Shown here one piece after another: positions 17,701 through 25,004 of a stretch of 64,000 nt of DNA (within the stretch, counting starts at the first letter, position 1; each line of letters starts with the position of its first letter). The notes beneath the pieces are model-generated. The model was not told where the DNA came from, searched no databases, and saw only the letters and a list, made by a program, of their open reading frames with translations. The stretch covers positions 930,001 to 994,000 of the forward strand of contig NZ_CP085051.1 in assembly GCF_020616335.1 (NCBI RefSeq), written 5' to 3'. This DNA comes from Corynebacterium uberis. GTDB lineage: Bacteria; Actinomycetota; Actinomycetes; Mycobacteriales; Mycobacteriaceae. The position numbers and the translations under genes are program-made.

Positions 17701-18259
17701 CCGCCCAGGACTGGGAGAAAACGTCCTTGCGCGATGTTGCTCCCACCACAAAGATCACCGGCAACAGCAGCACCGAAAGCGCGGTCAGCGGCAGAGATAC
17801 CCACGCCATGATGGCGATGGTGACGATCAACTGGCCCACGTGACCGACGAACATGGGCAGCTGGGCAACCAGAGCCTGGGTGCGCGAAAGATCCGTGATG
17901 GCGCGGGCCACCACCTGGCCGGTCACCAGCCCGCTCTGGGCCGGGCCGTCGAGGCGGTGGAGCCGGGAGAGCAAAGCCACGCGCAGGTCATGCTGGACGC
18001 GCAGGGATAGGGTGGCGGCCGCGAAGCGGCGCAGCCCCTGGAAGAGGAATCGTGCCGCCGCCACAGCTGCCAGGGCGGCCACGGTGTGGTTGACGGCGTG
18101 CAGCTGGCCTCCGTGGGCGGCAGCCTGCACGGCGCCGTCGACGGCCCCGCCGGTCAACAGTGGGATGGCCAGGTCAAAGCCGATGGAAGCGAAGACCACA
18201 CAGGCCGTCACCCACACGTGGATGCGGTGGTGTGCCAGACACGTGCGCAGCAGCTCCAT
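14795..18259 (-). CDS. Fused ABC exporter, two membrane domains and two ATPase domains
   Basis: A single 1154-aa chain with order TMD1-NBD1-TMD2-NBD2, a fused heterodimeric type IV exporter. NBD1: GPAGSGKT, LSGGQRQRIALARAL, VLVLDDALSALD. NBD2: GATGAGKSTLLKLLARF, LSAGQRQIIALARAQ, VLLLDEATAALD. NBD1 has Asp in place of the catalytic Glu and NBD2 has LSAGQ. So only the site formed by NBD2 Walker motifs and the NBD1 signature is fully consensus, the usual asymmetry of heterodimeric exporters. Substrate unknown; drug or lipid export is a guess. It lies downstream of odhA on the same strand, the position I recall for the C. glutamicum homologue. Confidence 0.93.
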   Translation of the reverse strand: MELLRTCLAHHRIHVWVTACVVFASIGFDLAIPLLTGGAVDGAVQAAAHGGQLHAVNHTVAALAAVAAARFLFQGLRRFAAATLSLRVQHDLRVALLSRLHRLDGPAQSGLVTGQVVARAITDLSRTQALVAQLPMFVGHVGQLIVTIAIMAWVSLPLTALSVLLLPVIFVVGATSRKDVFSQSWAGQQAGADLAVHVEETVSGVRVVKAFAGEDAAVARCDALARRLYSAQVRLARTQARLQPILGHLPQLALVGTIGAGGWLAVSGVLSVGEFFAFSLYLSSMTSVARIVSSSLVRLQVALTSLGRLGEVLGLEPHVADLPRCAQAAATLASPTLGVELREVGVDGVFAGVSAAVAPGSSVAVVGPAGSGKTVLSDVLGGFVSPDAGSVWLVGSQGAVDVAQLSRAQLREVVTVVPDEPFLYSGSLRENIALATGATDAAIDEAVYLACADEFVAALPAGLDTVVGERGLTLSGGQRQRIALARALLARPKVLVLDDALSALDTPTEARVFARIRAGLPGLTLVAVAHRDSTRRACATELELPGRAVEHDLWPQQGPGRLLRYVPERDPKLDAADPASTGGAPFRLARLLRPVAGLLAGVVCLLAVGVAADLCLPHLMRVAIDSGIAQHNGRLLAVISGCGVLVVAVSWLAETAQTVVTARAGERVLYGLRVRSFAHLMGLSMDYFEAHAGGRIMTRMTTDIDNLSSFLQTSLAQAVVSLTTIVGVVGMLAATDGQLAVVAVAAVPVIVVATVVFRAVVSRAYRAARAQISGVNAYFQEAVAGLRTAQMHGATGAAQAHLEAESMRYLRLRRRAYAAIALYFPGVHFISQFTAAAVLWVGAHRVAAGELSAGVLVAFVMYLGLLYGPVQQLGQIFDSWQQASVGLRRIAELLRTRATVVDTGDRPGAEQAARGEVALREVSFAYSPDSPTTVADLSVSIAPGTTVAVVGATGAGKSTLLKLLARFYDPTAGAVCAGDRDIREFPLRQWRRAIAQVPQEGYLFRGTVAANIGYAGASISSRADIEAAVTALGARDVIAAIPGGLNARVGERGRGLSAGQRQIIALARAQLAGGAVLLLDEATAALDATTEAAVLQASRTLAHARTCVVVAHRLETARRADRILVIEDGAIVEDGTHMDLLARSGRYARMWQSQ

Positions 18260-18306
18260 GCTTGCCCCTCTCCACCCGTTGCGGCAGGCCCGCCGGGATT
18301 GTGCGA

Positions 18307-19083
18307 TTAATCAGCGGGGGGCTGGTCTGCCTCGGGGATCAGCTGCGCCGGGCCGAGCGCCTGGCGTACATGGTCGATGACAGCGGCGGCGAGCCGGCGG
18401 TTAGCCACCGATCCCACCACAGCCCCGATGCCCATGGGCATGAGTTTGCCCAGGACTGCTCCCGTCATACGCTTAGTCATGGTCTTGAGGGCGCGCTGGG
18501 TCAGCCGGTTGTTCACCTGGTTGAGGGTGGGGGCAGAAAAGCGGGTCAGTGCCCGGGCGGAGGGAATCGTCGCCGTCTCCATGCCGGCGGGCAACAGGGC
18601 GTCAATGATCGCGGTGCCGGAGGAGCCCAATAGGCCGATGAGCACCAGCGCGCGACGCCGCTCCGGATCGCGGATATCAATGCCGCGCAGGCTGGCGCTG
18701 GCCACCGTGTAGAGGGCCGCGGCGTCGAGGAAGACGAGCGATTCCGCGCCGATGGCCGCCGCTCCGGTAAACAGGCCAACCCCGGGGATGGCCGCAGCCC
18801 CGCCCGCGCCGGCGCCGGATCCGATGGTGGCGTAGCGGAAGTGCTTGTCCACGATGCTCTGCAGCTCCTCGGTGGAGGCGCCGGGGTTCTTCTCGCGCAG
18901 CCGGTTGAGATAGTTCTCCACGGTGGAGCCCTGGATGCGCACCGCGCGGTCAAGCCCTGCCACCAGGGCGCGACCCACCGGGTTGCGGGAGGTGTCCACC
19001 TGTCCCGCGGTGTCCAAAGTCACAGGTGCATCGTGCGTGGTGGCAACGTCAGTCGCCTTCTTTTTGCGTCCAAATCCAAACAT
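18307..19083 (-). CDS. EcsC-like membrane-associated protein
   Basis: A 258-aa protein with a basic start (MFGFGRKKK). A glycine/alanine-rich hydrophobic region follows at about 95-130 (GSGAGAGGAAAIPGVGLFTG, AAIGAESLVFLDAAALYT), then a helical C-terminal half (LTQRALKTMTKRMTGAVLGK, LMPMGIGAVVGSVANRRL). The pattern PGVGLFTGAAAIGAESLVFL with a later AVVGSVANRR resembles EcsC-domain proteins, whose function is unsettled. It lies between the fused ABC exporter and the aroE-like gene on the same strand, 47 nt from each neighbour. Family assignment is moderate. Confidence 0.65.
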   Translation of the reverse strand: MFGFGRKKKATDVATTHDAPVTLDTAGQVDTSRNPVGRALVAGLDRAVRIQGSTVENYLNRLREKNPGASTEELQSIVDKHFRYATIGSGAGAGGAAAIPGVGLFTGAAAIGAESLVFLDAAALYTVASASLRGIDIRDPERRRALVLIGLLGSSGTAIIDALLPAGMETATIPSARALTRFSAPTLNQVNNRLTQRALKTMTKRMTGAVLGKLMPMGIGAVVGSVANRRLAAAVIDHVRQALGPAQLIPEADQPPAD

Positions 19084-19130
19084 GAGGGAGCACTTTCTAT
19101 CGTGATTGAACCTATGATGTCGAAAGGATT

Positions 19131-19970
19131 TTACTGTGCGGACTGTGCTTCGGGGGCGCTGGCGTACTCTTCTGCGGCGGCAACCTGCTCCGGGCTCGGG
19201 CGCACCCCGGTGTAGAGCGCGAACTGCTCGGCCGCCTGGAGGGCGGCAATCTGGGCTCCGGTGATCACGGGGATATCGCGGCTGCGCGCGGCGCGGACCA
19301 GGGGAGTGTTGGTGGGGAAGGCAACGGCGTCGAGGACGATGCGCGCCCGGGAGAGCTCGTCATCGCTGAAGGCCTGCGCCTGGGAGACCTCCGGGTCCGG
19401 GCCGTGCATGCCAATGGGAGTGACGTTGACCAGGAACTGGGCCTCCTGGGGTACCTGCGCGGAGTAGTCCCACTCGTAGCGGGAGGCCAACGCCGCGCCG
19501 GTGAGATGGTTGCGGGCCACAACCACGCCGCTGAGCCCGTGATCGGCCAGCGCCGCTACCACCGCGTTGGCCATCCCCCCGGAGCCGCGCACGGCCACGG
19601 GCAGATCGGGGTCGACCTCCGCGGTGCGCAGCAGCTGGCGAACGGCGGTGTAGTCCGTGTTGTAGCCGGTGAGTACGCCGTCTTCATGAACAATCGTGTT
19701 GACCGCGGAGAGGCGCTCTGCGGAGGGATCGAGGGCGTCGATAAGCGCGATGACATCCTGCTTGTAGGGCATGGATACGCCGGCACCGCGGATATCTAGG
19801 CCCCGGATTCCGGCGACGGCGGCGGTGATATCCGTTGGCGCAACAGCCTTATACAAAAAATTCAGTCCCAGCTGCTCATAGAGCCAGTTATGAAAGCGAA
19901 CTCCATGATTAGACGGGCGCGCGGCCAGAGAAATACACAGAGTTGTGTTGCGGTCAACAGTATTTACCAT
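19131..19970 (-). CDS. AroE-like shikimate dehydrogenase family protein
   Basis: A 279-aa protein with the two-domain shikimate dehydrogenase layout: GAGVSMPYKQDVIALIDALD carries the catalytic Lys region, VNTIV with GYNTDYTA carries the conserved Asp, RGSGGMANAVVAAL is the nucleotide loop, and VNVTPIGMHG follows. In the N-terminal substrate loop, where AroE normally has paired serines, this protein has SLAARPSNHGVRFHNW. The substrate may therefore not be shikimate; paralogues of this type accompany a separate aroE in corynebacteria, as I recall. TACCTT lies 7 nt before ATG 19970, so the mRNA is probably leaderless. Oxidoreductase confidence is high, exact substrate low. Confidence 0.82.
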   Translation of the reverse strand: MVNTVDRNTTLCISLAARPSNHGVRFHNWLYEQLGLNFLYKAVAPTDITAAVAGIRGLDIRGAGVSMPYKQDVIALIDALDPSAERLSAVNTIVHEDGVLTGYNTDYTAVRQLLRTAEVDPDLPVAVRGSGGMANAVVAALADHGLSGVVVARNHLTGAALASRYEWDYSAQVPQEAQFLVNVTPIGMHGPDPEVSQAQAFSDDELSRARIVLDAVAFPTNTPLVRAARSRDIPVITGAQIAALQAAEQFALYTGVRPSPEQVAAAEEYASAPEAQSAQ

Positions 19971-20125
19971 GCCTTCAAAGGTAGGCCACTGAAGGGCCCG
20001 GGGCACACTACGGCAGGCAGATTCGGTGCGGCGGCGCATCGGCAGACGGCGGCCACATTTGCCGCTAGGCTGGTTTCGTCCCGGCAACCGCCTGGACCGA
20101 CTTGATCGGAAGGTGTGGAGTAACC

Positions 20126-21046
20126 ATGAGCTTTTTCGAGGATATCGCCGCCGCCCTGGACGCCGAGGGCATCGAGTCCCGCGTCGACGATGACGTTTTG
20201 TTCGTGCCCATTACATCCGACCTGGAAATCCAGTTTCTGGAAATAGACCCCCACCTGCCCGCCGCGAACGTCTACATCGCGGCAGCTGACGTTGATGAAG
20301 ACGATGAGGACTTTGAGGCCGTGCTCGTCTCCGTTGTCTTTTCCGCCGCCGACGCCGTGGCTACCGTCAACCGACATGTCGCCACAGACCAGGTGGTCAC
20401 CGTCCTGCGCGACCTGCTCGAAGCCACCGATGAGCGCATTGAGGACCTGGACTTCTACCAGGATCCGGTGGACCCCAACCTGGTCACCGCCGAGGTCGGT
20501 GAGGCCGCTGAGCTGAAGGTCTTCGTGGAAGTCGCCGACGGTACCCCCACCGCGCGCGTCTACTTTGCCACCGCCGGCGATAGCTTCGAAGACCTTGTTG
20601 ATCAAGCCATCGATGAGCTGTGGGAATCCGACGCGGACGCCACCTTGAGCGATGAGGACCGCCGCCGGCTCTTCGCTGGATTGCGCCCCGACCCGCTGGC
20701 AGACCTCGGCCCCGAAGAAGTCTTAAGCCTGGGCTCCTTTACTGACTTTGACAAGCTTTTCGACGTCCTCTCCCTCGCCGCCGATCAGGCAGAGTCCTGG
20801 GAGGAGCAGCTCACCGTCTTCGACGACGACTTTGACGATGACTTCGACGACTACGATCCCGACGCCGACTACGACGACGAGGACGAGCTCGAGGCCGACG
20901 ACGCCGACGACGCCGATGACTTCGACGACGATGACGCCGAAGACGATGACGCATACGCCGATGACGACGTGGAGGATGACGATGCCGACGACTTCGACGA
21001 TGACCTCGACGACGAGCCCCACCCACACACCCGCGACGAACGCTAA
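20126..21046 (+). CDS. Acidic protein of unknown function with an Asp-rich tail
   Basis: A 306-aa protein starting at ATG 20126 (MSFFEDIAAALDAEGIESRV). Residues 1-180 look like two related alpha/beta modules: each has a DLEIQF- or ELKVFVEV-type strand and a SFEDLVDQAIDELW-type helix, resembling a duplicated YbjN-like fold, but the resemblance is weak. From about residue 230 the chain is almost wholly Asp/Glu with scattered Tyr, Phe and Ala (VFDDDFDDDFDDYDPDADYD and similar), a disordered polyanion of about 70 residues. The coding DNA of this tail is a near-repeat of gac/gat. The start of the nucleoside hydrolase gene lies inside its last 47 nt. A metal- or cation-binding tail is possible but unproven. 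Confidence 0.78.
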   Translation: MSFFEDIAAALDAEGIESRVDDDVLFVPITSDLEIQFLEIDPHLPAANVYIAAADVDEDDEDFEAVLVSVVFSAADAVATVNRHVATDQVVTVLRDLLEATDERIEDLDFYQDPVDPNLVTAEVGEAAELKVFVEVADGTPTARVYFATAGDSFEDLVDQAIDELWESDADATLSDEDRRRLFAGLRPDPLADLGPEEVLSLGSFTDFDKLFDVLSLAADQAESWEEQLTVFDDDFDDDFDDYDPDADYDDEDELEADDADDADDFDDDDAEDDDAYADDDVEDDDADDFDDDLDDEPHPHTRDER

Positions 21047-21989
21047 ACGCCGCCCGGTCCTGCTCGACTGCGACACCGGCATTGATGATGCCCTCGCGCT
21101 GATCTACCTTGCCGGTGCCCATCACGCCGGGACCATCGAACTGCTCGGGGTGACCTGCAGCGCCGGCAACACCACCGCCGCGCAGGCCGCCTCCAACAGC
21201 CGGCACATTCTCAACCTCTGCGGCCTGCCCGAAGTCCCGGTAGCCGCGGGCCAACCCGGGCCGGCGCACGTGGAGTTGACCACCACCCCGGAGACCCACG
21301 GTCCCACCGGGCTGGGCAGGGCACGGGCGCCCATGTGGCGCGGCGTGGAACCCTGGCAACACCTGTGGCGCCGGGCCCTTGCCCGCCCGGGCGTGGAGCT
21401 GATCATCACCGGTCCGGCCACCAACGCCGCGGCGTACCGCCACGACCTCAACGGCGCCCGACTGACCTGGATGGGCGGCGCTTTTACCTACCCCGGAAAT
21501 ACCACTCCTACGGCGGAGTGGAATGCGTGGGTTGATCCGCACGGGGCGAAGGAGCTGTTCGCCCGCCCGGACGTGGGGCTGATTACCGTGTGTTCGCTGG
21601 GGGTGACCAGCCGGCTGCGCGTTGATGACGCCGCTGCCGCCACCTTGGCCGAGCACGCCGCAGCGTCCCACCCGGCCTTGGCCGAGCTGATCCGCGATGC
21701 CCTGGGCTTTTACCTGGACTTCCACCAGGAACAGGGCGAGGGGCGGGCGGCAAAGATCCACGACCTGGCGGCCTGCATGATCGCCCTCGGCGCCGTGGGC
21801 TACCGCGCGACGGAAGCCACCGTGGACGTCGAGGCCGACTCGACCTTGCTGCGCGGCACCACCGTGGCCGACACGCGCGGAATGTGGTCGCGGCCCCCGA
21901 ACGCCCGGGTGGTCACCGATGTCGATGTTTCTGGTGCGCAATCCCTGCTTATCGACGCCCTCGGGCACCTGCCCGCAGGGCCACGCTAG
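21000..21989 (+). CDS. Nucleoside hydrolase (IUNH family)
   Basis: A 329-aa protein. LLDCDTGIDDALAL near residue 20 is the DxDxGxDDA calcium/ribose motif of inosine-uridine-preferring nucleoside hydrolases, with Thr where Pro is usual. LGVTCSAGNTTAAQAASNSR, ITGPATNAA, WMGGAF, EWNAWVDPHGAKELF and IHDLAA complete the family set. It cleaves the N-glycosidic bond of nucleosides to base and ribose. ATG 21000 overlaps the acidic protein by 47 nt; the frame upstream codes only for low-complexity shadow. An ECF transporter follows, so base or nucleoside salvage coupled to uptake is a reasonable inference. Confidence 0.88.
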   Translation: MTSTTSPTHTPATNAKRRPVLLDCDTGIDDALALIYLAGAHHAGTIELLGVTCSAGNTTAAQAASNSRHILNLCGLPEVPVAAGQPGPAHVELTTTPETHGPTGLGRARAPMWRGVEPWQHLWRRALARPGVELIITGPATNAAAYRHDLNGARLTWMGGAFTYPGNTTPTAEWNAWVDPHGAKELFARPDVGLITVCSLGVTSRLRVDDAAAATLAEHAAASHPALAELIRDALGFYLDFHQEQGEGRAAKIHDLAACMIALGAVGYRATEATVDVEADSTLLRGTTVADTRGMWSRPPNARVVTDVDVSGAQSLLIDALGHLPAGPR

Positions 21990-22111
21990 GATAAGTGCCC
22001 GGCGAGTACCCACCGCACGAGCCTGCGGTACACACCATCGCGTCTTCCGAGGTGACATAGGAAGCCGCGGTGTGCGGCAGGTGTTTATCCGCATGAGCAA
22101 AGAAGGCCCTC
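21990..22111 (+). promoter_or_regulatory. Structured leader ahead of the ECF transporter genes
   Basis: The 122 nt hold three possible hairpins: CCGCA..TGCGG (about 22015-22030), CTTCC..GGAAG within CGCG flanks (about 22042-22071), and TGCGG..CCGCA (about 22075-22095). The first and third stems use the same sequence in opposite order, so the first CCGCA could pair with either TGCGG. Such mutually exclusive pairing is typical of riboswitches or attenuators, but no known class was matched by eye. Confidence 0.35.
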
Positions 22112-22858
22112 ATGACTGTGTCACACAAGACTTTCCTCTACCTTGGCGCCGCACTGATCGCCGCGACCTGGGTCTATGTGGTCGCCCTGCGCCCCACCGA
22201 ATGGGACCAGGTGGGCCAATCCGGCCCGGCGCTGGTTACCCTCGTCGGCTATGTGGCCGGCGCATTGTTGCTGTTGGCGGGAACCCTTCCCGGTTTGCCG
22301 GCCCGCACGGTGGCCATCATCCCCGGCGCGCTGGTGCTCAATATTGTCATCGGTGAACTTGTGGGCAGCTTCGCGCTGCCGATTTACCTGGACAGCCTGG
22401 GCACCGTGCTCATCGCCGCGCTCGCCGGGCCCGCCGTGGGCACGGCCACGGGGGCGTTGAGCTCGGTGGTGTGGGGGCTGATCAACCCGGCGGCCCTGCC
22501 CTTCGCGGCGGTAAGCGCCCTGACCGGCGGGGCAGCTGGAGTCATCGCCCGCCGCGGGTGGCTGCGTTCGGCGTGGAAACTAGTGGCATCAGGGGCAGTG
22601 CTGGGGGCTGTATGCGGGATGCTGGCCGCCCCGGTGGCGGCGTTTGTCTATGGGGGAACCGCAGGCTTGGGCACGGGCGCGCTGGTGTCTTTGTTGCGGG
22701 AAATGGGAAATTCATTGCTGGCTGCGGTGACGTTGCAGTCATTCCTGTCTGATCCTTTGGACAAGATCATCGTGTTGGCCGTGGTCGCGGCGACGATACG
22801 CCTGTTGCCCGATCGTGTCCTGACTTCCTTAGGCCGCCGCAGTGAGCAGAAGGCTTAA
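22112..22858 (+). CDS. ECF transporter substrate-binding membrane protein (S component)
   Basis: A 248-aa protein with about six or seven membrane helices. The central part, PIYLDSLGTVLIAALAGPA and VGTATGALSSVVWGLINPAA followed by LPFAAVSALTGGAAG, matches S components of energy-coupling-factor importers, which capture a vitamin or base and hand it to the T/A module. The next gene (T component) starts 17 nt before its stop, and a fused A component follows, so this is a dedicated system rather than a shared one. Substrate is not readable from sequence. The preceding nucleoside hydrolase suggests a base, nucleoside or related vitamin. Confidence 0.8.
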   Translation: MTVSHKTFLYLGAALIAATWVYVVALRPTEWDQVGQSGPALVTLVGYVAGALLLLAGTLPGLPARTVAIIPGALVLNIVIGELVGSFALPIYLDSLGTVLIAALAGPAVGTATGALSSVVWGLINPAALPFAAVSALTGGAAGVIARRGWLRSAWKLVASGAVLGAVCGMLAAPVAAFVYGGTAGLGTGALVSLLREMGNSLLAAVTLQSFLSDPLDKIIVLAVVAATIRLLPDRVLTSLGRRSEQKA

Positions 22859-23516
22859 CCCGCTGACCCGACTGACCCTGGCAGCCTGCGCCTGGATTGT
22901 GGTGTTGAGCCTCAACACCCCGATGCTGAGCGTGGCGGTGGCCCTCGCCAGTTGGGTATGGGCGCGGCGCTGGTCGGTGTGTGCCGCGTCCGTGCTGCTG
23001 ACGGCGCCGGTGGCGGCGTCGCTAGCCATCATGCACATTCCACACGGGCAGGGGTGGGAGGGGCTGGCTCTCGCCGGGGAATTAAGCGTGCGTTTTGCGG
23101 CCTTGGTGTCCGTATTCTTGGCGGCCATGTCCGGGGTGAGTGTGCCCGCGCTGGCCAAGTCTCTCCAGGCGACCAGGATGAATTCGGCGTTGGTGTACAT
23201 CGTGTGCGCGGCGCTGCAGTTCCTGCCGGAGGCGCGGGCGTGTACCCGACGCGTGCGCGAGGCGTTCATCGTGGCCGGGCGCACGCCGCGTGCCCGCAAC
23301 CTGGTGCTTCCGGTGATTACGCAGATTCTGCATCAGGCGACGCTGCGCGGACACCGCCTGGAGGCTGCTGGCATTGCCTCCGGGCAGCGGGCAACGGTGT
23401 GGCGTCCGGTGCCTGACCCGGCGTGGCAGCGGTGGTTGCGCTGGTGCTTGGTCGGCGCGGCCCTGCTTACCGTGGTCGCCGCGGCCTTTGGCGGTGGCGG
23501 GTGGTGGCGCGCATGA
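22842..23516 (+). CDS. ECF transporter transmembrane protein (T component, CbiQ/EcfT-like)
   Basis: A 224-aa protein: NPLTRLTLAACAWIVVL at the start, four to five membrane helices, and the coupling-helix region ALKSLQATRM... with ARACTRRVREAFIVAGRTPR and HRLEAAGIASGQRA, where T components carry their Ala-Arg-Gly type coupling motifs. It transmits ATPase movements to the S component. The GTG start at 22842 overlaps the S gene by 17 nt and its TGA overlaps the ATPase ATG by 3-4 nt, so the three are translationally linked. Confidence 0.8.
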   Translation: MSRRLNPLTRLTLAACAWIVVLSLNTPMLSVAVALASWVWARRWSVCAASVLLTAPVAASLAIMHIPHGQGWEGLALAGELSVRFAALVSVFLAAMSGVSVPALAKSLQATRMNSALVYIVCAALQFLPEARACTRRVREAFIVAGRTPRARNLVLPVITQILHQATLRGHRLEAAGIASGQRATVWRPVPDPAWQRWLRWCLVGAALLTVVAAAFGGGGWWRA

Positions 23517-24526
23517 AGCACTGGCCGACTCGCCCGGGCGTGTATCTCACCGATGCGGTAGGCCCGTGGGTTCCCGCTGGGGTGATTCAGGTGGCAGCGG
23601 ATGTTTCCAGTGAGATCACCGGGCTGCGCGCACGCGTCGATGAAGAGGTGGCCTTTGGTCTGGAGCAGCGCGGGTGGGGGCGTGCGGAGATGACTCGGCG
23701 GGTTGCCGAGGTGATCGACGTGCTTGGCCTATCGTCCCTGGTTGATCGGGATCCGCGGGAGTTGTCTGGAGGGCAGACGCGTCTGGTGGCCATCGGCGCG
23801 GCGGCTGTGGTGCCGGAGGTGGGGCTGCTTATTGAGCACCCGTGGGCCGGGCTCGACCCGGAGTCTGTGCGCCGGGTTCGTACGCTGTGTCGCCTGCGCG
23901 CTGAGCAATCAGGCACCGTAGTCCTCGTGTGTCCGCCGCGCCCGCGTCTGGGCCGCGCCGAGCTTCCCGCCTGGGTGGAGCCGGGTGCGCCGGTGACGCT
24001 ATCCCAGGTAAGCGCCCAGCGCGGGGCCGTCACTCTCGGCCCAGTTGATGTGGAGCTGCGGCGGGGCGCGGTGACGTGGTTGACGGGGGCAAATGGTGCG
24101 GGAAAGTCGACGCTGCTGCGGGAGTTGGCGCTGACCCATGGGGCGGCGCTGAGCATGCAGCGCAGCGTGGACCAGGTGGTGGATCACGCGGTGGGACGAA
24201 TGGGCATTGACGCGCAAACGATGCGCATGGCGCAGCTGGCTGCAGATGCGCACCCCCTTGATCTTGAGCCCAGTGCGCTGCGAGTGGCTATGGTTGCAGC
24301 GGCGCTGGCCCGCGGGACTGCCGTGGTGTGCCTCGATGAGCCGGACGTGGACCTTGACGCAGCCGGGCGGGCCGTGGTGCACCGGCTGCTTGCGCAGGCA
24401 CTGCGACAGCAGGTGGCGGTGGTCATTGCCTGTCACGAGGACTCCTTCATGTCGGAGGTGGCCTCCTATTGCCAGGTAACCCCAGTAGAGGTAGACAGCC
24501 TTAGGCGGCCTGCGGGAAGGCACTGA
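23513..24526 (+). CDS. Fused double ATPase (A component) of the ECF transporter, asymmetrically degenerate
   Basis: A 337-aa chain with two ABC domains. The first (about 1-160) has no Walker A at all, keeps a good signature (RELSGGQTRLVAIGAA), and has Walker B altered to LLIEHPWAGLD, so Asp and the catalytic Glu are Glu and His; the switch histidine is also lost. The second (about 165-337) has intact Walker A GANGAGKSTLL, Walker B VVCLDEPDVDLD and switch ACHED, but LEPSALRVA instead of LSGGQ. Together they leave one complete composite ATP site: Walker motifs of domain 2 with the signature of domain 1. Normal ECF ATPase pairs are two chains with two sites. The next gene on the other strand overlaps its 3' end by 26 nt. 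Confidence 0.85.
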   Translation: MKHWPTRPGVYLTDAVGPWVPAGVIQVAADVSSEITGLRARVDEEVAFGLEQRGWGRAEMTRRVAEVIDVLGLSSLVDRDPRELSGGQTRLVAIGAAAVVPEVGLLIEHPWAGLDPESVRRVRTLCRLRAEQSGTVVLVCPPRPRLGRAELPAWVEPGAPVTLSQVSAQRGAVTLGPVDVELRRGAVTWLTGANGAGKSTLLRELALTHGAALSMQRSVDQVVDHAVGRMGIDAQTMRMAQLAADAHPLDLEPSALRVAMVAAALARGTAVVCLDEPDVDLDAAGRAVVHRLLAQALRQQVAVVIACHEDSFMSEVASYCQVTPVEVDSLRRPAGRH

Positions 24527-25004
24527 GCAGTTCGGCGGGGGAGTGCACGGCGCAGAAGGTGGCGTCAGTAACCCAGCAGAAGGTGGGGGCGGTGGCGCTC
24601 AAGGGTTGGTGGATGGCGTCGGCGAGGTCATCGGGGACGAGGGCACGAACCCACGCTTCTGCGATTGCTGGATCCGGGCGCCTGCCCCGCGGTGACGATA
24701 GCCGGACAGTGATCAGCCACGCGGGGCGGATGCCGCTGTAGGCGTGAATGCTCCGGGCGGCGTGGGGGCCAACGCGGTGGCGGTGCACGGTGGCGCGGAG
24801 TGTGCCGGTGCCCTGAAATCCGGGGAGGGTGATGGTGGGGGGCCGCCAGGTGGGGGTGGACCTGGCCAGGCTACGCGGGTGGTGGATGGTGGCGTCCAGG
24901 GCGCGCAATGGTGCGGCTGCCTGTCGGCGCAACTGGTGGGCCACTGCGGCAGGCGTAGGGATGGAGGCCGGCATGTCGGTGGGGGAGGTGCTGTGCGGAC
25001 TCAT
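24501..25004 (-). CDS. Conserved-looking hypothetical protein
   Basis: A 167-aa protein I do not recognise. The N-terminal part is Pro/Thr/Ser-rich (MSPHSTSPTDMPASIPTPAA) and the rest is alpha/beta-like with aromatic pairs (YSGIRPAWLITVRLSSPRGR, AIAEAWVRALVPDDLADAIH, APTFCWVTDATFCAVHSP). There is no signal peptide or membrane helix. ATG 25004 is favoured because TAACGT ends 7 nt upstream, a leaderless arrangement. It converges on the ECF ATPase with a 26-nt overlap. A role in the ECF or nucleoside module cannot be inferred from position alone. Confidence 0.6.
   Translation of the reverse strand: MSPHSTSPTDMPASIPTPAAVAHQLRRQAAAPLRALDATIHHPRSLARSTPTWRPPTITLPGFQGTGTLRATVHRHRVGPHAARSIHAYSGIRPAWLITVRLSSPRGRRPDPAIAEAWVRALVPDDLADAIHQPLSATAPTFCWVTDATFCAVHSPAELLSAFPQAA

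Noticed and set aside
20820..21040. Tandem-looking gac/gat repeats, possibly a minisatellite
   Set aside because: Periodicity follows the Asp codons of the acidic tail; there is no fixed longer repeat unit.
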